DNA from: Perkinsus olseni
Lineage: Eukaryota; Perkinsozoa; Perkinsida; Perkinsidae
Length of the DNA stretch: 33,325 nucleotides
Assembly: GCA_013115135.1 (NCBI GenBank)
Contig: JABANP010000551.1
Span: forward strand, 1-33,325
Direction of reading: 5' to 3'
Under the pieces are notes generated by a model, which worked only from the letters and a program-made list of their open reading frames with translations, did not search any database and was not told where the DNA came from. Shown piece by piece: positions 19,162 through 28,200 of the stretch (position 1 is its first letter; each line of letters begins with the position of its first letter). The position numbers and the translations under genes were made by a program.

Positions 19162-19782
19162 GAGCCGATTAAAGTGCTCTGATTTCCGAGTCCAAGTTCT
19201 CGGAAAAGCGGCTTTTCCGAGCTCGGATAAAAACTATGAATTAAAGTGCGTTCTAAAATCCGAGCTTTTTTCCGAGCCTTGGAAATCCCATTCCGAGAGT
19301 CCACGGATTAAAGTGCGATCCCTCGGAAAAGCCGATTTCCCGACGGCTTTTTCCGAGAACTCGGACCGAGTCACTTTACCCGAATTAAAGTGCTCATCAG
19401 CATCACTAGCCCGGTCTCGGAAAAATACTCGATATTTAGGTGTTTCCCGAGTAACTTGGAAAGAGTGGAACGCCGCGAATCTTTGCGTGCGAAGAGCGTT
19501 TCTTCCTGTCGGGATTTCTTGGCGAAGACTCAATGGTTTTCTATGAGTGAGCGCTCATTGTTGGCGAGTGGTTTTGTGGGTTTTCCGAGATCGGGTCCGG
19601 ATTTCCGGGAGTCCAAAGACCCTGAAAACTTTTCGTACTCGGAAATCGGAAAGCTCAGCACTTGAATCGACAATCGTGAAATCGCCTCACTCGGAACCGA
19701 GCGACACGATTTCCGAGCTCGGAACTCGGTAACCGAGTACTTGGACTCGGGACTAGGAACGCCTTAGCACTTTAATCGGCTC
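19162..19782. mobile_element. 621-bp terminal-inverted-repeat element (MITE-like)
   Basis: Perfect 17-bp inverted termini GAGCCGATTAAAGTGCT (19162-19178) and its complement (19766-19782), flanked on both sides by ATG, a possible 3-bp target duplication. The core ATTAAAGTGC recurs inside at 19240, 19307 and 19384, about 70 bp apart. The interior is filled with TTCCGAG/CTCGGAAA words that form many short palindromes. No transposase ORF is present, so it would be non-autonomous. Superfamily not assigned. Confidence 0.75.
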
Positions 19783-19785
19783 ATG

Positions 19786-20560
19786 ATGTGGCATTATGCC
19801 ACCCAAAATGATAACCGTTAGGTCATCTGTACTACAGACTCTGGAGTAATCCACGTTACCTACTGGTACCCATTACATGAATTGACTAACAACGATTCAA
19901 GTTGTTATTTACAACGGCGAGACTCGGTATGCTCCGTGTTGTACTTGCGACACCAAGATACTTGCGATACAAGAAACACTCACGAAACTGTTTGGGGCGT
20001 GAGAAGTTTTCGAGTGTGTCATTATGACACTGTCATAGACAATCATTATCAATTATAGATTATCATAGATTATGAGTCATAATTTGTGACTCGGTGTAGT
20101 ACTGCCAGCCTTATTATAAGACTCTTACATGGTATTACCATGATGGTAGCGTTACCATGATGGTAGCCTACCATTGGGAGACGTCGCGCAGGAAGCACAG
20201 GACCCATCACAGAAGTGGACAAATGGAATTCATGTCAAAAATCCTCTGCGGACAGGACAATGATCTTTGATCCAGTATTCAGAGCTGGGTGTTCATCGTA
20301 CCGTACCTTCAGCCGGTCAAAGTCCGAGGCAATACAGAATTGTCGGGCATTTTCGAGTTTATGACTAGAAAAAGCTCCTGAAGTTACTACAGGGTTTCCT
20401 CGTCAAGGATCCTAATTTTCTCGCTGCGCTCGCTGCGCTCACGCAGCCGCTTGTTTTTGTGTTACAAGTATGGGCGCACCCATGCTTGTGATTGACTGAA
20501 GGTGCTTGCGTTTGTGCTTTATGCTTATATTTGTACTACATGCTTAGATTTGACGTATCG
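19786..20560. other. Noncoding stretch with small inverted and direct repeats
   Basis: No gene recognised. It holds TTACCATGATGGTAG-type duplications (about 20130-20172), an AT-rich hairpin-prone run near 20020-20095 and a GCTGCGCTC duplication near 20425. Confidence 0.5.
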
Positions 20561-20565
20561 TCCCC

Positions 20566-20757
20566 GTGTAACCACGTGACAGTGAGTGACACTGAGTGAG
20601 AGTCAATGAGAGGGCATGACAGTGAGTGACAGCGTGTGACGGTGTGTGACAGTGCGTGAAAGTGTGGGACAGTGTAAGATAGTGGCGCCCGTGTAACCAC
20701 GTGATAGTGAGTGAGAGTGCATGACAGTGAGTGACAGCGAGCGACAGTGTGTGACGA
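20566..20757. repeat. Second block of the GTGACAGT minisatellite
   Basis: About 190 bp with the same words and marker (GTGTAACCACGTGACAGTG; GTGGCGCCCGTGTAACCACG) as the 5133-5995 array, same orientation. It directly abuts the truncated PUS7-like fragment. Confidence 0.9.
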
Positions 20758-20769
20758 TTCGTCACTGAC
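20752..20769. repeat. 18-bp palindromic word shared with 32260-32277
   Basis: TGACGATTCGTCACTGAC here and the same with one change at 32260-32277. Including the preceding G, GTGACGATTCGTCAC is a perfect palindrome around a single central base. Origin unknown. Confidence 0.6.
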
Positions 20770-20799
20770 GAAGTGTGCAATTCGACTGTTGGTGACACG

Positions 20800-21385
20800 T
20801 GTTGTTCTCACATGAGCCACCATCAACTTGATGGTATCAAGGGCCCATCCGAAACGCTGCAGGCCGAAGTAGTTCACAAAGCCGAGCTCTCGTAGGGACT
20901 TGAGCCTCTCCGATGCGCCTTGGGGAACTCCACGCATGCGCACGCGGAAGAAATTTCTGAAAATTAGTTCCAGGAAATTGGAGGGCGCCCCTTGGACCCT
21001 TGGTAAGGACCGGTGCAGTCCACCTACCCCATGAGCATCCCATACTGCAGCTTCCTTGAGGTATTGTCGGTCTCGAAGTTATCGACTTGAGCCCAACCTC
21101 TCTTGAAGGTGCTGCACAGATCCTGTATAGCAAACTAAATCCCCGCTGGACTGTGCGTAGCTGGCAAGGTGGCGAACGTTGATCAGTCTGAAAACCACAT
21201 TCGGACTCGGCGAAGCGAAGCGTCTCCTACGTACTCATAGGTGAGCCCTCTCTTATCCTTGAGCCCGGCAAAATGCAGCGAGTCGCGCGGCAGCTTGAGC
21301 CTCCGCTCGAGATGACTCTGTAGCGTGGGCATGTCAATTTTCAATTCATGCAAAACCAAACGCCACTGCGCTCGCCTATCAGGTC
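20800..21385 (-). pseudogene. PUS7/TruD-family tRNA pseudouridine synthase fragment
   Basis: Two minus-strand coding blocks. Block 1 (21385 to about 21184) reads WRLVLHELKIDM and LHFAGLKDKRGLTYEY, matching the AGTKDKR motif of TruD/Pus7 enzymes, which carries the catalytic Asp. Block 2 opens after a TTTTCAG acceptor at 20956: NFFRVRMRGVPQGASERL then ELGFVNYFGLQRFG, the family hallmark GFxNYxGxQRFG. Reading diverges right after QRFG and ends in minisatellite and palindromic DNA, so the C-terminal half is missing. Pus7 modifies U in tRNA and other RNAs in nucleus and cytoplasm. Sequence between the blocks could not be spliced cleanly. A remnant or captured fragment is likely. A second partial copy is at 33268-33325. 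Confidence 0.65.
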
Positions 21386-21479
21386 GGTTTGCGAGAAGGC
21401 TCGGGCCACGAGACTCGGACCGGATACGTACCCTGAAAAGGAGGTACTCTGTGTAAAGGAGGCTATTTCAGTCAAATTC

Positions 21480-21800
21480 TGAAAAATTCCACTTGATAGA
21501 ATTTCAAGGAAAATATGTTGCGCTGCTGCGAGGCTTTCATCCCCCTGAAACTCGGCCATCACATCGTCCACTGTATCACGAGCGGCGTCCCAGGTGCTTG
21601 TAGTGCGCATCTTCCATGCATCATGGGTTTTCAATGGAAATGCTCGCCGCATCGCCTCCACTTCGTCCACATACGCAGTACCAGCTTCGGCGCATTCATC
21701 AACCTCGTCAGCAGCTTGTCTGGCCACGTCCTTTGCGTCCTTGAAGAGCACTATGTACTCCGTCTTCTGCTTCGCATTCTACTTCGAAGCCGGAGCCAAA
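21480..21800 (-). CDS. Hypothetical minus-strand ORF upstream of the PUS7-like fragment
   Basis: An open frame after a TAG near 21780 reads EYIVLFKDAKDVARQAADEV, then an acidic helical stretch (YVDEVEAMRRAF, WDAARDTVDDVMAEF). The start EYIVLFKD loosely recalls subtilisin propeptide/inhibitor I9 domains (YIVxFKD), but the rest gives no support. No ATG is at the right place; the nearest start-like codon is GTG at 21751. It may be a first exon of the PUS7-like gene or an unrelated fragment. Confidence 0.3.
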
Positions 21801-21904
21801 GCATCGAATATTGTTGGCCCTGGGAAACCCAAGTCGGGATCCTGGCCCAGGGTCCTGGGTCAGAGCACCGGGCGCCCTTGAAACTGTGCTTAACACAACA
21901 GCTC

Positions 21905-22385
21905 AGTTGAAGCCGAGAGGGGGAATTGCACTTGTGTATACCTCAACAAAATAGCTATGGTGAATAGCCTATTCAGAATAGATCACCTGGATGACCTATG
22001 GCAACATAGCAGTATGGAGGTTACACTGTACAGTACCCAAGGCAGAGACATAACAGAATTGAAGGCAACCCCAACAAAGCCCATAACATGATACTATCTC
22101 GGACTGGAAGAGGAAATCATTTCTTCCGTGAGGGAGCACGCTGCGCCAAGCAGTAGAACAGCGACAACAAAAGGGTGTTCTTGAGTACTCACCTCATGGG
22201 CAGCTATAGCCGATGAAACACGAGAAGCTTCAACATCATATAAGATGACCAACTGACGGTTGACAGAATAATATCAAGACTTATAATGGGCCGTCATTAA
22301 CGGTGACACAGAATGAGTCCACAACGATATATAATGAGTTGATAATGAGATCCAATGATCTATTCGGCGTAAAATCACGTTGACA
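21905..22385. other. Intergenic stretch, no gene seen
   Basis: No ORF or repeat of note. AT-richer than its surroundings, and includes the downstream region of the minus-strand secreted-protein gene. Confidence 0.45.
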
Positions 22386-22387
22386 AA

Positions 22388-22582
22388 CTACTCGCAGACG
22401 TAGTATGTACGTTTCGAAACCTTGCCCACGAGTTCGGTCTTCCTGGTGCACTTTTGACCATCATCGCAATCAGCATTCCCATTCTTCGGGTCACATTCTT
22501 TCTCGTCACAGCCTTGTTCTTGTAAAGTGAGAAGAACAAAAGCAACCAATAGGGCCTTCAGAGCAAGAGCATAAATTCTCAT
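22388..22582 (-). CDS. Small secreted cysteine-rich protein (effector-like)
   Basis: A 64-codon ORF, ATG at 22582 and stop TAG at 22388-22390. The N-terminus MRIYALALKALLVAFVLLTL is a classic signal peptide (basic start, long hydrophobic core). The mature part of about 40 residues is hydrophilic, Asp/Lys-rich, and holds five cysteines in GCDEKEC, ADCDDGQKC and YYVC. Fungal small secreted proteins commonly look like this, and some act at the host interface, but no family was recognised. Five is an odd number, so one cysteine would stay unpaired or a further exon may exist. It sits about 255 bp from the Ty3/Gypsy element, as effector-like genes often lie in transposon-rich DNA. Confidence 0.55.
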   Translation of the reverse strand: MRIYALALKALLVAFVLLTLQEQGCDEKECDPKNGNADCDDGQKCTRKTELVGKVSKRTYYVCE

Positions 22583-22837
22583 TCGGGCGGAGTGTCAACT
22601 AACAACTACGAAGCAATAGTGACAGACGTACCGGAAGGCAGAGAGGCAGACTTGCACTTGCGGTCACAACTTGAGGTCTCTGTACTTGAGGTCTCAAGAA
22701 AAGGGCTAACTTGGACAAGTATGAGTCAGGACTACAAAAATCTAATGATCGGACTATTCAACTGATCTGTTTAGGCAAATGCAGCGGTTGCACGCATATT
22801 CACGTCTCTTCATGGAACGAGGTGACGTACAGGGCTC

Positions 22838-22842
22838 GTTGT
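22838..22842. repeat. Target-site duplication GTTGT, left copy
   Basis: GTTGT directly precedes the 5' LTR, and the same five bases follow the 3' LTR at 30636-30640. A 5-bp duplication is usual for Ty3/Gypsy integrase. Confidence 0.9.
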
Positions 22843-23130
22843 TGTGGTGCCAGGAGGCGTAGCTATAATGGCACGCATACCGACCGCACGTAATCCTGTC
22901 CCCTTTTGTGTACGAACAGACGCTGACCGAAGGTATCGCAAAGCGTGTCCCAAGCTAAGCTATTGAATAACTCAACGCTATAGTTCACGTAGAAACCATT
23001 GCAAACTACAATCGTATATCTACTGCTTGGTACGTGTTCCGACCGAACTAGTATTTGGTATCCGTACACAGTCTGGTCCTTGAGCTGGTTAATAAGGTTT
23101 GGGCAAACTTCCCCTATATATAACCTTACA
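22843..23130 (+). repeat. 5' LTR
   Basis: 288 bp, TGT...ACA ends, identical to the 3' LTR except for three substitutions. It contains AATAAGG (23091-23097), a possible poly(A) signal variant, and TATATATAA (23115-23123) only 7 nt from its 3' end. The 68-codon minus-strand ORF it holds is a shadow. Confidence 0.97.
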
Positions 23131-23133
23131 TTT

Positions 23134-23151
23134 TGGTAGCAGCTCCTTGTT
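23134..23151 (+). promoter_or_regulatory. Primer-binding site
   Basis: TGGTAGCAGCTCCTTGTT, three bases after the LTR, identical to the PBS of the left element. It matches a tRNA 3' end GCUGCUACCA. The tRNA is not determined; initiator Met is a reasonable guess from TGGTAGC. Confidence 0.85.
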
Positions 23152-23196
23152 AACTACTTCCGCAACAACCCCGAAGGTCTATCTATATTCTGGTAT

Positions 23197-24402
23197 ATGA
23201 CTGGCGACAACGATTCCTCGACTGGTAACGTGCCGCCGCCCACTATGCAGACTGGTGATAACCAGGAGCGGTCAGGTGACTCTGAAAGCTCTGACCAGAC
23301 GCCTGCTAATCCGACTCCCGCTGATTCCAACCAGACCCGTCAGACGTCTGCTAGCTCGACTCCCGAAGACTCCAACCAGACTCGTATATTGAACGGTTCC
23401 GGCCAGACGACTACGTCAAATGGAGCAACTAACGATAGGCCAACGAGGTCCCTAGCAGTGTCTGCTCTGACCGACGTCCCGAAGCTAGAGAAGAGCATTA
23501 AGGTCCCCGCCCCTGACAAGTTTTATGGTAAAGCTGGCGAGAATATTCCCGACTGGTTTGAAGCCTACGAGTTGTACACTTACGGTTCCTTGTGGGATGA
23601 TGCCTTACGAGCCAAGTTCATGGGTGCCTTCTTGGGCGGCCATGCTCTCGAGGTATGGAAGGGCCAGTGCTCCAAGAATGACTACGCAAAGGACAAGACG
23701 ATTATGACCACGGCTTTTGAGACGTCTCAACAGTCAGATCAAGCTTACTATCGGTTTATGTCCTATGAATGGGATCGTAAGATTCCGCTGACCGTGTACT
23801 CGTCTATTCTTTCGCGGTACCTGATGGAGCACAACTTTACGCTTCCCGAAGAAGCCCGCCTATCGACCGAAGCTCGCCAGGCCTTACTTGTCGATAAGAT
23901 GACTCTATTGGTATCTGGACCCGCTCGAGCGGAGATCCGGAAGGCCCGCCCGCAGTCCATCACCAGTTTGTGCGAGCTGTTGTCCCGGTACGTCGACGAC
24001 GAGTCTGGTAATCCCGCTATTGGTGCGGTAGCTCCGTTAACTCCGACCGATGTACCTGACCCTACTAAGGATATGATGAACAAGTTCGCCGAGCTTATCG
24101 AAGGAGTTCAAGAGACTCAGACTCGACAAATGGAACGAGTATGCGCTATGTTGGGTACTATCGCTAAGGACATCAGCGCTCCGGCCAAGGCTGTCGTACA
24201 ACCCCAAGCGCCTACCAACCCTAGGCAATTCCGTAAGGTCAAACGGTGTGGTATTTGTAGCGGACCACACTGGACTATGGAGTGTAACTTTAAAAAGTTC
24301 GACAAGGGGTGTGCGCTGTGTAGCGACGAGTCACATCTAGCCCGTAATTGCCCTCTACGTGCTCAGATTGTGAGTTCTCTGACCGCGGGTCAGGGAAACT
24401 AG
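23197..24402 (+). CDS. gag: Gag polyprotein of the full-length Ty3/Gypsy element
   Basis: 401 codons starting 46 nt after the PBS. The N-terminal 90 residues are Ser/Thr/Pro/Gln-rich with a near-repeat (PTPADSNQTR and STPEDSNQTR). The capsid-like region follows, e.g. KVPAPDKFYGKAGENIPDWF and FMGAFLGGHALEVW, resembling the Ty3/Gypsy Gag fold. A C-terminal basic segment leads into two zinc knuckles: CGICSGPHWTMEC (CX2CX3HX4C, one residue short) and CALCSDESHLARNC (canonical CX2CX4HX4C). It ends QGN-stop on the slippery heptamer. Gag builds the cytoplasmic particle and binds element RNA. The reading frame is intact. Confidence 0.9.
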   Translation: MTGDNDSSTGNVPPPTMQTGDNQERSGDSESSDQTPANPTPADSNQTRQTSASSTPEDSNQTRILNGSGQTTTSNGATNDRPTRSLAVSALTDVPKLEKSIKVPAPDKFYGKAGENIPDWFEAYELYTYGSLWDDALRAKFMGAFLGGHALEVWKGQCSKNDYAKDKTIMTTAFETSQQSDQAYYRFMSYEWDRKIPLTVYSSILSRYLMEHNFTLPEEARLSTEARQALLVDKMTLLVSGPARAEIRKARPQSITSLCELLSRYVDDESGNPAIGAVAPLTPTDVPDPTKDMMNKFAELIEGVQETQTRQMERVCAMLGTIAKDISAPAKAVVQPQAPTNPRQFRKVKRCGICSGPHWTMECNFKKFDKGCALCSDESHLARNCPLRAQIVSSLTAGQGN

Positions 24403-24433
24403 ATGTTCGACCGGACTGTGGCGACCGGTCGAA
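24393..24433 (+). promoter_or_regulatory. Programmed -1 ribosomal frameshift signal
   Basis: Heptamer G GGA AAC (24393-24399) in the gag frame, stop TAG directly after (24400-24402), a 6-nt spacer, then a perfect 9-bp stem: TTCGACCGG (24406-24414), 10-nt loop, CCGGTCGAA (24425-24433). Slipping to GGG AAA continues into the protease ORF. GGGAAAC is a known efficient -1 slippery sequence. Confidence 0.85.
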
Positions 24434-25088
24434 GGATGTCCTATCCCTATGGACTCATGGCGAGTCCACCGGCAGTTTTATCTATGCCCGCTTATCTATA
24501 CCTAATTCGATCTCTCCGGTCATGAAGGCTCTCATCGATGGTGGAGCTCGCATCACCGTCGTACGTCGTAAATTTTTGCCGACCGGTACGATATTGACTC
24601 CTACTCTAACTAATGCGGGTAGTGCTGATCCTAATGGCGTTATACCGTTGTTGGGCTCAGCCACTGTACGATTGCATTTGTATGATTCCCCTAGTGGATC
24701 TTCCGGCCCACCGCCGCCGGTCGGAGATCCTTGTATGAGTTTTGATTTTATGGTTTATGTCGTCGAAGACTTGATATGCGATATGCTACTAGGGTTTGAC
24801 TTTTTGTGGCATTTTGGCCTTAGTCTTCAGATGGAAGACGAAGGGGTTCGGGTTGTTTGTACTCGCCGACCGCTGACTCCCGTTGCGAGTGCGATACCCG
24901 TAATGCGCAACCCCACCCCTACTGTACTTCCGTATTTGGCCTTATCTTCCTGCGCTTCTGGCTCTGGTGCTGACCGCCCTGTACTTAATGGGTCAGCCAT
25001 GACTACTTCCTGCACGGCGACTACGCTATCTCTGACCTCTACTGCTGAACCTGAGCAAGCCATGGTACGTGAAGATGGCTGGTGCTGA
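24393..25088 (+). CDS. Aspartic protease ORF (frameshift product), active-site variant DGGA
   Basis: This ORF lies in the -1 frame relative to gag and begins at the slip (GKLDVRPDCGDRSKDV). The retropepsin region shows MKALIDGGARITVVRR where D-S/T-G-A is expected: the motif at 24537-24548 reads Asp-Gly-Gly-Ala. The second half VVEDLICDMLLGFDFLWHFG has the usual hydrophobic LLGxDFL block. Proteolysis of Gag and Gag-Pol would depend on it; replacing the Ser/Thr next to the catalytic Asp usually harms retropepsins, so activity is doubtful. A Ser/Thr/Ala-rich tail follows, to TGA at 25086-25088. RT is not in this frame. The left element has the standard DTG. Confidence 0.8.
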   Translation, partial: GKLDVRPDCGDRSKDVLSLWTHGESTGSFIYARLSIPNSISPVMKALIDGGARITVVRRKFLPTGTILTPTLTNAGSADPNGVIPLLGSATVRLHLYDSPSGSSGPPPPVGDPCMSFDFMVYVVEDLICDMLLGFDFLWHFGLSLQMEDEGVRVVCTRRPLTPVASAIPVMRNPTPTVLPYLALSSCASGSGADRPVLNGSAMTTSCTATTLSLTSTAEPEQAMVREDGWC

Positions 25089-25254
25089 AGCCACTGTGCT
25101 ACGAGATTCTGCCGTCCAAGCTGACCTTATGACTGACCGTTCAGTTCAAACTGACCCGGCGCGTCCTCCTCCACGACGTGCTGATTCTGTCCTGCCCTCT
25201 GATGGCGATACTGCTCTTCGACGCCAAGGCTCTCTTGAACGGCGCCCACGGTAA
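25075..25254 (+). other. Intermediate-frame ORF between protease and pol
   Basis: A third frame, open from ATG 25075 to 25254, overlaps both the protease end and the pol start and reads hydrophilic protein-like sequence (AVQADLMTDRSVQTD). The pol frame has a stop at 25130-25132, so protease cannot reach pol by one -1 slip at its end. Either this segment is real coding with two frame changes, pol starts internally, or indels damaged this copy. A GTACGT donor lies at 25065, but the nearest good acceptor (25145) gives the wrong frame. Confidence 0.35.
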
Positions 25255-28200
25255 CGTTGGTGATAATCTGATCGACCGTTCTGCGGCTCCTGAGGACTGG
25301 GGTGACCCTGAGAAGAACACGGTTCCTCTTACGGAAGCGCCTATTCGAGCACTACATCCCCCAGTAGCCCGACCCTCTGAACTGTCTGCCTCCGTCAACA
25401 GCAACGAGCTGACCGACCCTGGTTTCACTTCGACTGACTGGGGTGAACCTGAGCGGACTGTAGTACCGCACACGGAAGCGCCTATCTTAGCACTAAATCC
25501 CCCAGTCTCTTACGCCCCGTACGACGATCCCAAGGTTGGTCATTACACTGACTTCAAGCCGTGGCCCGATGCTGATGGTTTCATCGAGGACGATTTCGCC
25601 GATGACGATATAGGAGGCGACTTGGATAATTATGCTATCCCGAAGCTACCCGGTCCTGACGATCCTGTTTATGTCATGCCGGATATCCCGACCATCGAGA
25701 AGCCCGAGCTGAAGCCCGTTGCGGATCTGTGCGACCAGTTTAAGGAACTCTTCCGCAGCAAGCTCGGTCGGTGTGACCTGGTCGAACATCCGATTATTAC
25801 CGACGATAGCAAGCCGGTAGCTCAGCGACCGAGGAGGATTCCTTATCATTGGCAACAAGACGTCCGAGGCCAGATCGACGATATGCTCAAGGAGGGTATT
25901 ATCCGACCGAGTAGAAGTTCCTGGCGATCCCCGTGCGTGTTCGTCAAGAAGAAGACAGGAGGAGTGCGCATTTGCGTGGATTTCCGAGTGCTCAACGAGA
26001 AGTCCGACCTATGCGCCTATCCGCTTCCCCGACCAGATTTTGTTCAAGACGATCTACTCGGAGCTAAGGTCTTCACTACCCTCGACTTGAAGTCTGGCTA
26101 CTGGCAGATTCCCCTTACCGAGAAGGATATTCACAAGACCGCTTTCTGTCCGGGATATGGTTTCCCCCTGTACGAGTTCTTGGTGATGCCTTTCGGCCTC
26201 CAGTCTGCCGGGGCCACCTTCCAGTATCTGATGGACCACATACTTGGTCATTTGCCTTTCGTCAAGGTTTACCTCGACGATATATTGATTTTCAGCCCTG
26301 ACTTGAAGACCCATATCGAGCACCTGAAGGAGGTATTTAAGTGCCTGACCGAAGCTAAGTTGGTGATTGGGGCCCCGAAGTGCGAGTTCGCTATGGACGA
26401 GATTCACTATATCGGTCATGTCTACGACAAATACGGTATGAGACCCGACCCCGACCGTACTCTATGTATTGCTGATTGGCCTATCCTGGAGACGGTCCTT
26501 GATATACGTCGCTTCGTCGGTCTGGTGGGTTATTATCGTCCGTTTATTCCTCGTTTCGCCGACATGTCCCGACCGGTTCAAGGCCTGATCACCGAATGTA
26601 AGGATGACCCCGAGAACGTCAAGCAGTACTGGACTGACGAGCACTCCCGCTCCTTCGACGAGATGAGATCGGTCCTGGTTGGCTTACCTGCCCTAGCCTA
26701 CCCGGATTTCAGCCGACCGTTCACGTTGTGTTGTGATGCTAGCGACGTTGCTATCGGCTCGGTGTTGGAGCAGGATGGTCGTCCTTTGGCCTTCTTCTCT
26801 CAGCTCCTGACCGCTTCGCAGCAACGTTGGCATACCTACGAGAAGGAGGGTTACGCTCTATTCCGGTCACTTGACAAATTCCGCCACTACTTGCTCGGTC
26901 AGCCATTTAAAGTTACGGTATTCTCGGACCACCGACCGCTTGAACACCTGGCCTCTTCTAAGTCACCCCGCGTTCAACGGTGGTTATTGGCTATGCAGCA
27001 GTATCGATTTGAGGTGCGGTATAAAGAAGGCGTGAAGAATGTCAACGCGGACGCTCTATCCCGACCATTGAGTTCTAAGGCTATACGCTTAGCTACCATG
27101 CTTCGACGAGCGGATCCTACGACTTTCCGGACTCGCCCTAGGGTTCCCCCGGGAGCGTCGGTGCTTACCACTACTGGTGTATTGTTGACGTCTTCCGCCT
27201 CAGCCACTGGTCGCCGTCCGGCTCGTTCGCCGACCGCGATACCTGCGAAGTCGAAAACTTCTAAACGCCTTATTCCTCAACCGGTACGTTCTGGTCTGGA
27301 TGTGGTCCCTCCTGATTCCGTACTACCTGACTGTGATCCTGAGCTTTCTGGTCTTCCTAAGCCTGCCGAAGTCCCTGTGATAGCGACTGTGCTTCTTTGC
27401 TCTAAGTGGACGTGGGAGCAGATACGCCTGGCCCAAGACACCGACCCTGTTGTATCTAAGGTGCGAGAACGAGTAGGCGATGACCGACCGCTCGCTAGGA
27501 AGGAGTTCGTGTCCAAAGCCTTTGTGGCTTATAGACGGTTGTGGCCTACCTTAGATGTCGGTAATGGTGTGCTAGTCCGGTTCCTTCGAGTAGACCCCCT
27601 GAGCCCCGTCCGTACGGTACCGGTCATTCCTGATTCACTCCGACAAGATACTTTGGTGCACTTCCATAGTGCCCCTGCTCACTTCGGTCAGAAGAGGATG
27701 CTGGAGCTGATGAAGCAACAAGTATATTGGCCCAACATGCATGTCGACGTCGAGGCCTTCGTACACAACTGCCGCGGTTGTATTCTTGGCCAATCTGCCC
27801 GACCGCCTAAAGCTCCTTTGGGTACTGTACCTGTTGGACGACCATGGCATACCGTAGCTGTCGACTACCTGGATATGACTCCTGCGGTCGACGGCAAGCG
27901 ACACCTACTCGTGCTACAGGACTATTTTACTAAGTGGGCCGAAGCTTTCCCCTTGGATACGCTGACCGTGGCTGAGACGTTGCCTCACCTGCTGGATATT
28001 TTCAGAAGATTCGGCCCTCCGGTCAGAATCCATAGTGATCAAGGTGCTCAATTCGAGTCCGACCTGTTCAACCGAGTCCTAGCTGCCCTTGGGATTAAGC
28101 GGTCGCATTCGACCGTTTATCACCCGCAAGGAAACGGTTTGGTGGAGAGGTTCAATAGAAGTCTGCTTGACATGCTGAGGAAGCATATTGTAATCCCTAA

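Noticed and set aside
22863..23069. 68-codon ORF in both LTRs
   Set aside because: Antisense within the LTR; identical because the LTRs are nearly identical.
25065..25145. Intron joining protease to pol (GTACGT...TTCAG)
   Set aside because: Good-looking splice sites, but removing it leaves the reading in frame 0, not the pol frame.
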